DNA of 64,000 bases, taken from positions 1 to 64,000 of the forward strand of contig CAVQQI010000010.1 of NCBI GenBank assembly GCA_963714875.1, in the 5' to 3' direction. Positions 1 through 7,340 of this stretch are shown piece after piece. How positions within the stretch are numbered: position 1 is the stretch's first letter; each line of letters starts with the position of its first letter. A model generated the notes under the pieces. The model did no database searches. It saw only the letters and a program-made list of their open reading frames with translations, and had not been told where the DNA came from. This DNA comes from JBAOHV01 sp963714875 (GTDB lineage: Bacteria; Actinomycetota; Acidimicrobiia; Acidimicrobiales; Microtrichaceae). The translations under genes were made by a program, and so were the position numbers.

Positions 1-345
1 GCGGGGGTCGAGCAGGCCGGCGACGACGACGGTCGTGTTCACCGGCAGCGCGTCGGACATCATCTCGCCGTGGACGGCGCCGATCGCCTCGAAGTCCTGC
101 GCATCGACCAGGTACATCCGGGTTCGGACGACGTCGCGCAGACTCGAGCCGACCCGGTCCAGCGCCTCGGAGATGATCTCGAAGCACCTCCGGGCCTGTT
201 CGGCCGGGTCGGGATCGACCTCGCCGTCGGCCCACTTGGGCGCGGTGCCGGCGACGAACACACGGTCACCGACCCGCAGCGCCCTGCTGTAGCCGACGGT
301 GAGCTCCCACGGGGAGCCGGAGGAGACTCGATGGCGATCGTCCAT
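1..345 (-). CDS. RidA family (YjgF/UK114) protein, 3' end cut by window edge
   Basis: The minus-strand frame is open from an ATG at 345 to the left edge, giving 115 residues with no stop. The reading starts MDDRHRVSSGSPWELTVGYS and continues with RVFVAGTAP, RCFEIISEAL and VRTRMYLVD, the usual RidA order: a small beta hairpin with an AGTAP-type strand, a helix, then RTRMYLVD. Family members are cytosolic trimers of about 130 residues that hydrolyse reactive enamine/imine intermediates, so about 15 residues are missing. It lies 40 bp downstream of recR on the same strand. The exact subfamily and substrate cannot be judged without the C-terminal arginine region. Confidence 0.85.
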   Translation of the reverse strand, partial: MDDRHRVSSGSPWELTVGYSRALRVGDRVFVAGTAPKWADGEVDPDPAEQARRCFEIISEALDRVGSSLRDVVRTRMYLVDAQDFEAIGAVHGEMMSDALPVNTTVVVAGLLDPR

Positions 346-385
346 CGGCGGCACCGTAGTGCCCGCCCCCGTTCGTCCGTTCGAT

Positions 386-997
386 TCAACCGTTCTCCAC
401 GACCCTGCGACCCTCGAGCGCACGGCCCAGGGTGAGCTCATCCGCGTACTCGAGGTCGCCGCCCACGGGGAGACCGCTCGCGATGCGTGACACGGTCAGA
501 CCTGGCACGTCGAGGACCCGGCTCAGGTAGAGCGCGGTCGCCTCACCCTCGAGGTTGGGGTTGGTGCACAAGATGACCTCGGTGATGCCCTCGGCGCCGA
601 CGCGTTGGATCAGCTCGCGGATCTTCAGCTGGTCCGGGCCGACCCCCTGGAGGTGGTCGATCGCTCCCTGGAGCACGTGGTACCGACCGCGGAACTCTCG
701 TGTGCGTTCGACCGCGACCACGTCGCGGGGCTCCTCGACCACGCACAGGACGTGGTCGTCGCGGCGGGTGTCGCTGCAGATCTGGCACAGCTCACCTTCG
801 GAGATGTTGAAGCAGCGCGAGCAGAACCCGACCTTCTCCTTCACCTCGACGATCGCCCGTGCCAGACGGTTCGCCTCCTCGTTGTCGACCTTGAGCAGGT
901 GGAACGCCACTCGCTGGGCCGACTTCGGGCCGATGCCGGGGAGTCGTCCGAGACAGTCGATCAGCTCCTGGACCGCTGCGGCGTAGGCGGTCGCCAC
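386..997 (-). CDS. recR: Recombination mediator protein RecR
   Basis: The product has 203 residues, the normal RecR length. In order it has an N-terminal helix-hairpin-helix (LGRLPGIGPKSAQRVAFHLL), a four-cysteine zinc finger (CSRCFNISEGELCQIC, residues about 58-73) and a Toprim domain with VVEEPRDV and the TNPNLEGEATA and SGLPVGGDLEYAD motifs. RecR acts with RecO/RecF to load RecA on gapped DNA. The start is a GTG at 997 directly abutting the TGA of ybaB, so the two are probably translationally coupled. The order dnaX-ybaB-recR is widespread in bacteria. Nothing unusual was seen in the protein. Confidence 0.97.
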   Translation of the reverse strand: MATAYAAAVQELIDCLGRLPGIGPKSAQRVAFHLLKVDNEEANRLARAIVEVKEKVGFCSRCFNISEGELCQICSDTRRDDHVLCVVEEPRDVVAVERTREFRGRYHVLQGAIDHLQGVGPDQLKIRELIQRVGAEGITEVILCTNPNLEGEATALYLSRVLDVPGLTVSRIASGLPVGGDLEYADELTLGRALEGRRVVENG

Positions 998-1453
998 TCA
1001 GCCACCACCGAACAGGCTGCCGAGCCCGCCGCCGGCACCCATCCCGCCCAGCGGGTCAGCAGCGGCCTGGAGGCGGGCAACCTGCTCGTAGGCGTCCTGC
1101 CACGCTGCCCGGACGAGGTCCTCGAGCATCGAGGGGTCATCGGGGTCGCCCGCAGCCGGGTCGATGTGCAGACCGATCAGGTGCAGGTGGCCGTTCAGGG
1201 TGACGCTGACCAGCCCGCCGCCGGCGGTGCCCTCGAGCCGTGCCGCGACCAGCCGGTCCTGTGCCTCTGCCACCTGCTGCTGGACGTTCGCTGCCATCTC
1301 CATCATCGACCCCAGGTCGAAACCGCCGCCGTCGGCGCCGCCGAGCAACCCGCCCAGATCCATTGGGTCGGCACCCGCCGGATCGGTGTTCGCTGGATCG
1401 GCGCCTGCGGGCACGATCTCGCCCTGGATCGCGTCGTCGTCATGGTTGCTCAT
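998..1453 (-). CDS. ybaB: YbaB/EbfC family nucleoid-associated protein
   Basis: The product has 151 residues. The core MEMAANVQQQVAEAQDRLVA, followed by GGGLVSVTLNGHLHLIGLHI and LEDLVRAAWQDAYEQVARLQ, is the tweezer-like YbaB dimer fold, which binds DNA non-specifically. About 45 N-terminal residues rich in D/P/G/A and a glycine-rich tail (GGMGAGGGLGSLFGGG) extend the usual 100-110 residue protein. The ATG at 1453 overlaps the TGA of dnaX by four bases (ATGA), which fixes the start and implies coupling. A longer open frame upstream exists but would run through the dnaX coding sequence. The protein probably acts in chromosome organisation or with the RecFOR pathway, as inferred from its neighbours. 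Confidence 0.93.
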   Translation of the reverse strand: MSNHDDDAIQGEIVPAGADPANTDPAGADPMDLGGLLGGADGGGFDLGSMMEMAANVQQQVAEAQDRLVAARLEGTAGGGLVSVTLNGHLHLIGLHIDPAAGDPDDPSMLEDLVRAAWQDAYEQVARLQAAADPLGGMGAGGGLGSLFGGG

Positions 1454-3580
1454 GTCGTCACCTCGTCCTCGTCCACCAGGACAGCCCCCGGGAACGCCTT
1501 GGTCAGTCGTTCGACGCTCGTCTCGGCCACGTCGTCGGCATCCTCGAGCTCGCTGATGTCGATCGTCGCGACCTCCTCGGCTGCGGCCTCGGTCAGATCG
1601 ACCGACCCGCCGGAGATCCGGGTCGGAGCAGCTCCGGAGTCGGGGCCGTCCCCCGACGCCACCAGCTGCAGCGAGATCGGATGGTCGAGCTGGTCGCGCA
1701 ACGAGGCCTCGATCTCGCTGCGGAACCGCTCGGCGTAGTCGAGGCGAACACCCAGGCCCAGCTCGTACACAGCCCGATCGGTGTCGACCATGACGAACGA
1801 GCCGTCCTGGCACACCGCCTTGGCCGGGGGGCGCAGCGCGGGAAGGATCGCAACCAGCGCCGCGGCGAGCTCATCGGGCCCGAGCGTGCCGGACGACGGG
1901 TCGACGGCGGGGGCATCCGCACCGGCGGGTGGAGCGGCGCCGGCAGACGATGCGGAGCCCGGGGGTGGAACCGGGCCCTCGTCGACAGCACCACCGGCGG
2001 GAGCGGACGCGTCCGCAGGCTGGTCGGGCACGGACGCTTCCGCGGAATGACGCGGCTCCTGCGATTCCGACGACGGGACGGGACGCGGACGCTTCCGCGG
2101 AAGCGTCCGGAGCTGCGGCTCGGCCGGCGGACGGCCGGGAGCTGCCCGGAACCGGCGGTGGCGCCCCCGGAACCGGCGGTGGCGACGGCCGTGCTGGTCG
2201 GGGACTGCGCTCGGCCGTTGCCGCACCAGCCCCCTCACGATCGGCACGCCGACGTGCGAGTTCGGCCCGGGCCTGTGCCGGGCCCTCGCCGCTGCGAGCT
2301 CCCTGCGTCGACTGCGTCGAGCCGCCGTCGGCCGACCGGGATCCTGACGCGGCAGCCGGTGCAGGAGCGGGCCTGGCGGCCGGAGCGGCGCCAGCCGCTT
2401 CGACCGGTGATGCTGCAGGCGCCGATGCAGCCGCAGTCGCTGCAGGTCGTGCTGCCGGTGCGCCGGGTGCAGGAGCACCGCCACCGGCGACGGCTGCCTC
2501 GAGCGCCTCGATCCGCTCGATCAGGCCCGCGACGGAATCGTCGGTTGCCGTGGTCAGACGTACCAGTGCGACCTCGAGCGGCACCCGGGGGTCAGCCGCA
2601 TTGCGCATGTCCACCAGCGCGGATCCGACCGTCTCCATCGCACGGGTCAGCGAGGCGGTGCCCAGCGCAGCGGCCCAGCGGCTGAACTGCTCACGGTCAC
2701 GGTCCATCAGGTGCGGGACGTCGACGTCGAGCGAGACCAGGAAGGCGTCGCGGAGCGAGTCGAGGAACGCGGCACCGAGCACGCGTGGGTCGTGGCCCTG
2801 GGCCAGGGCGTCGGCGACCGCGAGCACCGCGGCACCGGCGTCCCGGGCGCAGAGCGCTTCGTAGAGCTGTTCGACCGGCTCGGCCCGGGTGACGACCCCC
2901 CCGGCGGCGACGACCTGGTCGAGCGCCGAGAGCGTGTCGCGCGAGGAGCCGCGGCCCTTCTGCACGACCCACGCGACCGCCGCGTCGTCGACGTCGAGTT
3001 GTGCATCCGCGATGACGTGGCGGACCTGCGACTCCAGCTCGGCGGCGGACAGCAGCTGGAACTCGAAGTGCTGGGTGCGGCTGCGGATGGTGGGCAGGAC
3101 CTTCTGCGGATCGGTCGTGGCCAGCACGAACCGGACGTGCTCGGGGGGTTCCTCGAGCGTCTTGAGCAGCGCGTTCGAGGCACCCGGAGAGAGCATGTGC
3201 ACCTCGTCCAGGATGTACACCTTGGTGCGCCCGGGGGAGCCGACCGCGGTGCGCTCGATCAGGTCCCGCACGGCGTCCACGCCGTTGTTGGACGCGGCGT
3301 CCAGCTCGAACAGGTCGAAGCTCCGGCCCGCTTCCATGTCGATGCACGGTGTGCAGTCACAGCATGGCTCGCCACCCTGCAGGTTCTCGCAGTTGAGCGC
3401 CTTGGCCAGGATGCGGGCGGTCGAGGTCTTGCCGGTCCCGCGTGGGCCCGAGAAGAGGTAGGCGTGGCCCTCGGAGCCGTTGCGGACCGCGTTGAGCAGG
3501 GCCGAGGTGACGTGGTCCTGCCCTCGGACCTCGTCGAAACGACGCGGGCGGTACCGCCGGTACAGGGACTGGTGAGCCAC
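1450..3580 (-). CDS. dnaX: DNA polymerase III subunit gamma/tau, with a reading-frame break near 2075
   Basis: The N-terminal frame starts at ATG 3580 with MAHQSLYRRYRPRRF. It has a P-loop GPRGTGKTS (residues 45-53), zinc-binding cysteines (C64, C73-C79), a DEVH Walker B and LATTDPQKVLPTIRSR. It is the clamp-loader ATPase. This frame passes through a Pro/Ala-rich linker and closes at 1871 in nonsense-like sequence. The conserved tau C-terminal domain (PDELAAALVAILPALRPPAK through ISLQLVASGDG and a DEDEVTT end) sits in another frame that closes at 1450, overlapping the ybaB ATG. The two frames meet near 2060-2110, and a net +1 change is needed. A third copy of the local tandem GGGAC repeat would restore one frame of about 710 codons. 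This is either a sequencing or strand-slippage indel or, less likely, programmed frameshifting. Confidence 0.9.
2031..2109. repeat. Repeat and palindrome cluster at the dnaX frame junction
   Basis: A 17-base sequence, CGGACGCTTCCGCGGAA, occurs at 2031-2047 and again at 2086-2102. The second copy is half of a perfect 24-bp palindrome spanning 2086-2109. Between them lie two tandem copies of GGGAC at 2075-2084. This is exactly where the two dnaX reading frames meet. Short tandem repeats next to strong palindromes are prone to polymerase slippage and to assembly error. A stem-loop is also what a frameshift stimulator would look like, but no classical slippery heptamer is visible. Confidence 0.8.
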
Positions 3581-3694
3581 GGGGCGAGCCTAGTTGCCGT
3601 CACCGACAGGCTCTCCCGGGCAGCCGGCCGGCGAGCGCCCGGAACCACGACCCTCCGGCCCTTCCGGTGACCACACCGTGGTGGTGCTCACGTC

Positions 3695-3810
3695 GTCAGG
3701 AGGCGGCCAGGCGATCTGCGGCACACCGGAGGTTCCGCTGAGAGCTGCTGCCTTCCGGCCCTGACCCGGTTCACGGGCTCCGATTGCACAGGACCCGGCC
3801 GCCACCTGAC
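3695..3810 (-). ncRNA. ffs: Signal recognition particle RNA (4.5S type)
   Basis: Read on the minus strand, the region contains the SRP54-binding core GTCAGGGCCGGAAGGCAGCA preceded by GTGAACCGG, matching the conserved GUCAGGnCCGGAAGGnAGCA of bacterial SRP RNA helix 8. The ends pair well: GTCAGG then GGCGGCC at the 5' side (from 3810) with GGCCGCC then CCTGAC at the 3' side (to 3695). This gives a rod of about 116 nt, the small-type length. It lies between dnaX and a tRNA-Ser, the usual actinobacterial position. Together with Ffh it targets nascent membrane and secreted proteins. The exact ends are estimated from the terminal helix. Confidence 0.93.
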
Positions 3811-3844
3811 GTCGCAAGCTGTCGATCACGCTATCGTCTCGCCC

Positions 3845-3932
3845 GGAGACGTGCGAGAGCGGCCGAATCGGCACGCTTGGAAAGCGTGTGTGGGGAAACT
3901 CACCGTGGGTTCGAATCCCACCGTCTCCGCCA
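3845..3932 (+). tRNA. tRNA-Ser (anticodon GGA)
   Basis: The 7-bp acceptor stem pairs GGAGACG with CGTCTCC, followed by discriminator G and an encoded CCA (3930-3932). The anticodon stem CACGC/GCGTG encloses the loop TTGGAAA, giving anticodon GGA. There is a long variable arm typical of class II tRNA-Ser and a T-loop GTTCGAATC. It reads UCC and UCU codons. A TATCGT hexamer at 3832-3837 is a plausible -10 element, though at only about 8 bases from the mature 5' end this is uncertain. Confidence 0.97.
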
Positions 3933-3965
3933 GCCATCGCTGTGCGACCGCCCAGCGACCCGGCC

Positions 3966-3995
3966 ACACCCTCGGTCCCTCGGGCCCGGGGGTGT
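3966..3995 (+). terminator. GC-rich hairpin terminator after tRNA-Ser(GGA)
   Basis: ACACCCTCGG (3966-3975) pairs with CCGGGGGTGT (3986-3995) over 10 bp with a single T-G wobble and a 10-base loop, 33 bases after the tRNA. No T-tract follows, as is common in high-GC actinobacteria. The same core recurs after the second tRNA-Ser. Confidence 0.6.
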
Positions 3996-4055
3996 CGTCG
4001 CGTCTACGGTCGACCGGACAGGGCCCGACGGCGGGCCGTTCGCAGGAGGCACGCC

Positions 4056-4712
4056 GTGTCCGACTTCTACAGCGATGACCATCGGTCCTTCCAGGACCAG
4101 TTCGACAGCCGGGCCCTGGCCGACACGCTGGCGGCGATCACCGTGCACCCGCACCTGGACGACGATGCGATCGAGTTCATCGGTTCGCGCTCGTTCTTCT
4201 TCCTGAGCACCGTGGATGCCCACGGCCAGCCGACGGTGTCACACAAGGGCGGCGCGCCGGGCTTCGTGCGCGTGGTGGACCCGACCACGCTCGCCTTCCC
4301 CAGCTACGACGGCAACGGCATGTTCCTGTCCATGGGCAACATCGCGGGCGACGGGCGCATCGGACTGCTCTTCATGGACTTCGAGTCCCCCCACCGGGTG
4401 CGGGTGCACGCCCGGGCGACCGTCTCGGCAGACGATCCACTGATGGCCGAGTATCCGGGTGCGGACCTGGTGGTGCGGGCCACCGTGATCGACTCGTTCA
4501 TCAACTGCCCGCGCTACATCACCCCGCGCGGGTCGACCGGGCCGTCGGTGAACGTCCCCGACGACGCGGGCGATGCTCCCCTGGCGGACTGGCAACGCAT
4601 CGACCTGCTCCAGGACGTGCTCCCCGAGCGGCATCAGGGGCGCGCAGCGGCCGAGGGCGGCACCATCGGCATCGACGAGTACGCCGATCGGGTGCGGCGG
4701 ACCGAGGGCTGA
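4056..4712 (+). CDS. Pyridoxamine 5'-phosphate oxidase family (flavin-binding split barrel) protein
   Basis: The product has 218 residues and starts at GTG 4056, set by the AGGAGG at 4044-4049. The central block SRSFFFLSTVDAHGQPTVSHKGG followed by GFVRVVDPTTLAFPSYDGN and IGLLFMDFESPHRVRVHARA is the split-barrel FMN-binding fold of the PNPOx superfamily. A conserved CPRYI motif follows (near residue 150). Such proteins are cytosolic, and many actinobacterial members are uncharacterised flavin or F420 reductases, so a role in vitamin B6 synthesis should not be assumed. The serine protease gene begins 4 bp after its stop, suggesting one transcript. No frame-mates or signal peptide were seen. Confidence 0.85.
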   Translation: MSDFYSDDHRSFQDQFDSRALADTLAAITVHPHLDDDAIEFIGSRSFFFLSTVDAHGQPTVSHKGGAPGFVRVVDPTTLAFPSYDGNGMFLSMGNIAGDGRIGLLFMDFESPHRVRVHARATVSADDPLMAEYPGADLVVRATVIDSFINCPRYITPRGSTGPSVNVPDDAGDAPLADWQRIDLLQDVLPERHQGRAAAEGGTIGIDEYADRVRRTEG

Positions 4713-4715
4713 TCC

Positions 4716-5510
4716 GTGGCGCTGGCCGCTGTGGCTGCAGTCGCCCTGTTCGGGTTCGGGTTCGGAGCGACCGGGCCCGATGCGGCCGACCCGGCCGCAT
4801 CGGTCGCGCTGGTGCGCAGCGCGGGTGGCAACGGGTCGGGCTGGGTCGCCGCTGCGGACATGGTCGTGACCAACTGGCACGTCGCACGTGGCGGCACCGG
4901 TGACATCTACGTCGACTTCGCCGACGGCGAGCGACAGGAGTGCTACACCGTCGCCGGCGACCCGGACATGGATCTCGGCGTCCTGCGCTGCCCGACCGGC
5001 GACAGGGAGCCGTTCGCGCTCAAGACCGCCGTGCCCGACGCCGGAACCCCCGTCACGGTCATCGGCTACCCCGAGAGCATCGGCCCCACCACCACCACCG
5101 GGGTGATCACCGGCGAAAGGGTCGAGGTCAGGGGCATCCCCACGATCGGATTCACCGCCGAGATCCGGCCGGGCAGCTCGGGCAGCCCGGTGTTCGATGA
5201 GGACCGACGCGTGCGCGGCGTCGCGACGTTCGGCGGGGGTCTCGGAGTCCCCAGCAGCTACGTCCAGCCGTTGCTCGACACCGCTGCGGGCTACCCCCTC
5301 ACCAAGGAGGGGGCCGAGTGGCAGCTCCGCGGGCGCCGCAGCGCGGTGGCTGCGCTGGTGCTGCTGCCGGTCGGTTTCGTCGTGGCTCGACGGCGCGGCC
5401 GTTCGAACGTGCTGCCGACGATGGTGCGGCTCACCGTCGGCGGCATCCTGGCGGTGCTGGCGCTCACGCAACTGCAGTTCGCACTGACCGGTCCGGCGCA
5501 CCTGATCTGA
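4716..5510 (+). CDS. Membrane-anchored trypsin-like serine protease
   Basis: The product has 264 residues. An N-terminal hydrophobic segment (1-20) is followed by a compact S1-type domain with a visible triad: H55 in TNWHVA, D86 in GDPDMDLGVLRC and S157 in RPGSSGSPVF. Two C-terminal membrane segments (about 209-225 and 236-256) flank a basic loop ARRRGRSN. The protease domain therefore probably faces the outside, tethered at both ends. There is no PDZ domain, unlike HtrA/DegP. It begins with GTG four bases after the PNPOx stop, with GAGGG 8 bases upstream. Two extra cysteines (C76, C92) could form a disulfide. The substrate is unknown. Confidence 0.82.
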   Translation: MALAAVAAVALFGFGFGATGPDAADPAASVALVRSAGGNGSGWVAAADMVVTNWHVARGGTGDIYVDFADGERQECYTVAGDPDMDLGVLRCPTGDREPFALKTAVPDAGTPVTVIGYPESIGPTTTTGVITGERVEVRGIPTIGFTAEIRPGSSGSPVFDEDRRVRGVATFGGGLGVPSSYVQPLLDTAAGYPLTKEGAEWQLRGRRSAVAALVLLPVGFVVARRRGRSNVLPTMVRLTVGGILAVLALTQLQFALTGPAHLI

Positions 5511-5579
5511 TCGTGTCGGACGGCCCCGACCTGCCCGTCGGCCACATGCGCTCGGGCAGCGCTCGGCTACGGTCCCGCG

Positions 5580-6071
5580 ATGCCCGCCCAGCCAGTACTA
5601 CCGCACCGTGACGAGCACGAGGACTGGATGCGCGCCGCGCTGGACGCCGCGGAACGCGCGGCGGCGAACGGCGACGTGCCGATCGGCGCGGTGGTGGTGC
5701 AGCTGGCCGGCGACGGGAGCACCCGCATCGTCGCTGCCCGGCACAACGAGCGCGAGCTGACCGGTGACCCGACCGCGCACGCCGAGGTGCTGGCGCTGCG
5801 CGACGCAGCGGCCACGTTGGGCCGCTGGCGTCTGGACGACTGCACCATGGTCGTCACCCTCGAACCGTGCCCGATGTGCGCCGGGGCCCTGTGGGCATCC
5901 CGCATCGGCGCGGTGGTGTTCGGCGCCGAGAACAGCGACGCCGGAGCACTCGGCACCCTGTACCACCTGGGCCAGGATCCACGGCTGAACCACGAGTTCC
6001 CGGTGCGCGCCGGGGTGCTGGCCGAGCAATCCGCAGCCCTGCTGCGCGAGTTCTTCGCCCAACGACGCTGA
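5580..6071 (+). CDS. tadA: tRNA adenosine(34) deaminase TadA
   Basis: The product has 163 residues. The cytidine-deaminase-fold zinc site is complete: H67-A-E69 (PTAHAEVLAL) and P96-C97-P98-M99-C100 (LEPCPMCAGAL), with the TadA-type DVPIGAVVV strand before it and the C-terminal ALLREFF helix. It converts A34 to inosine in tRNA-Arg(ACG). It sits between two serine tRNA genes, a common neighbourhood for tadA in actinobacteria. The ATG at 5580 is taken as the start; a later ATG at 5628 (MRAAL) would still leave the full domain. Confidence 0.94.
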   Translation: MPAQPVLPHRDEHEDWMRAALDAAERAAANGDVPIGAVVVQLAGDGSTRIVAARHNERELTGDPTAHAEVLALRDAAATLGRWRLDDCTMVVTLEPCPMCAGALWASRIGAVVFGAENSDAGALGTLYHLGQDPRLNHEFPVRAGVLAEQSAALLREFFAQRR

Positions 6072-6152
6072 CCGGGGAGTTCGACACCGTCCGACCCGGG
6101 CATGTCACCACCGATGTGATGGCCCGGTGGGGCCACGGCTAACGTCGGAACC

Positions 6153-6242
6153 GGAGAGTTGCCAGAGCGGACGAATGGGACGGTCTCGAAAACCGTTGAG
6201 GTTGCAAGGCCTCCGAGGGTTCGAATCCCTCACTCTCCGCCA
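6153..6242 (+). tRNA. tRNA-Ser (anticodon CGA)
   Basis: The acceptor stem pairs GGAGAGT with ACTCTCC, followed by discriminator G and an encoded CCA. The anticodon stem ACGGT/ACCGT encloses the loop CTCGAAA, giving anticodon CGA for UCG codons. A long variable arm is present (GTTGCAAGGCCTCC region) and the T-loop is GTTCGAATC. TAACGT at 6140-6145 is a possible -10 element. Confidence 0.97.
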
Positions 6243-6263
6243 CGCGATGTCGCACGACGTCGG

Positions 6264-6297
6264 CGAGTCCCTCGGGCCACCAGGTCCGGGGGACTCG
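6264..6297 (+). terminator. GC-rich hairpin terminator after tRNA-Ser(CGA)
   Basis: CGAGTCCCTCGG (6264-6275) pairs with CCGGGGGACTCG (6286-6297) over 12 bp with one T-G wobble and a 10-base loop, 21 bases after the tRNA. Its inner core CCCTCGG-N10-CCGGGGG is identical to that after the other tRNA-Ser. Confidence 0.65.
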
Positions 6298-6331
6298 TCA
6301 TCGTGGGGCGGGATTCGCCCATGATGAGGCC

Positions 6332-7288
6332 GTGACTGCACTCCCCACGCCCGCGATCCATCCCGAGCTGCTCACGATGGCGAAGTTCCTGCCACGCGGT
6401 CTGGGACCGCGTTCGTTGCGGTTCGTGCGTGCCCTGGAACGGCTCAAGGAGCGAGCCCAACCTGTCCTGGAGCGCCTGGTGCCCGCAGCGCGACACCACG
6501 AGGTCGAGGTGGTGCATCGAACCAACTGGTCCGTGCGGGTGCACCGCCCCGCTGCCCCCGCTGAAGGGCCGCTGCCGGCGCTGTTGTGGATCCACGGCGG
6601 CGGGTACGTCATCGGCTCTGCGGCGCAGGACGACGCGCTCTGCCGACACTTCGCCAACGAACTGGGGGCCGTGGTCACGGCGGTCGACTACCGGCGTGCT
6701 CCCGAGCACCCGTTCCCGGCCCCGCTCGAGGACTGCCACGACGCGCTCGTCTGGTTGGCCGGGCTGGACGGGGTGGATCCGCAGCGGGTGGCGATCGGTG
6801 GCGCGAGCGCCGGGGCCGGGTTGGCTGCGGCGCTCGCACTGTTGGCCCACGAGCGACAGCAGGTGAGCCCGATCCTGCAGTTGCTGGTCTATCCGATGCT
6901 GGATGACCGCACCGTGCTGCGCCACGACATCGATGAACGCGGGTTCCGGCTCTGGAACAACCGTTCGAACGAACTGGGATGGCGGTCGTACCTGGCCGCA
7001 ACGCCCGGCTCGAACGGCGTCAGCCACCTGGCCAGCCCGGCACGCGCTCCGGACCTGGCAGGTGTGGCACCCGCGTGGCTGGGTGTCGGCACGCTGGACC
7101 TCTTCCACGATGAGGACCTGGCCTACGCCGGGCGCCTCCGGGCAGCCGGTGTGCCCTGCGAGGTCGAGGTCGTCCCCGGCGCCTTCCACGCCTTCGACCG
7201 TCTGGCGCCGCGGTCGTCCATCGCCCGGCAGTTCCAGCGGTCCCAGCTGCGCAGCCTTGCTGCCGCGTTCGACGGTGTATCGAGATGA
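6332..7288 (+). CDS. Alpha/beta hydrolase, hormone-sensitive-lipase-type esterase
   Basis: The product has 318 residues and starts at GTG. The HSL-family oxyanion motif HGGG (88-91, in LLWIHGGGYVIGS) precedes the nucleophile elbow G-A-S159-A-G. The acid is probably D256 (GTLDLFHDED) and the base H286 (PGAFHAFDR). VDYRRAPEHPFPA is the classic HSL segment between HGGG and the serine. These enzymes hydrolyse short to medium acyl esters. There is no signal peptide, so it is probably cytosolic. It is followed 52 bp later by the GH5 lipoprotein gene on the same strand. Specificity cannot be read from sequence. Confidence 0.9.
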   Translation: MTALPTPAIHPELLTMAKFLPRGLGPRSLRFVRALERLKERAQPVLERLVPAARHHEVEVVHRTNWSVRVHRPAAPAEGPLPALLWIHGGGYVIGSAAQDDALCRHFANELGAVVTAVDYRRAPEHPFPAPLEDCHDALVWLAGLDGVDPQRVAIGGASAGAGLAAALALLAHERQQVSPILQLLVYPMLDDRTVLRHDIDERGFRLWNNRSNELGWRSYLAATPGSNGVSHLASPARAPDLAGVAPAWLGVGTLDLFHDEDLAYAGRLRAAGVPCEVEVVPGAFHAFDRLAPRSSIARQFQRSQLRSLAAAFDGVSR

Positions 7289-7340
7289 ATGCCCCGAGCA
7301 GAGGGACACGACAACGCCGGGGTCGGTACCCTCGAACCCC

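Noticed and set aside
605..1738. A 377-codon plus-strand open frame
   Set aside because: It is antisense to recR, ybaB and dnaX, which are certain.
2031..2109. Classical programmed -1 frameshift in dnaX
   Set aside because: There is no A-rich slippery heptamer, and the change needed is +1 (or loss of a 5-base unit), so the E. coli mechanism does not apply directly.
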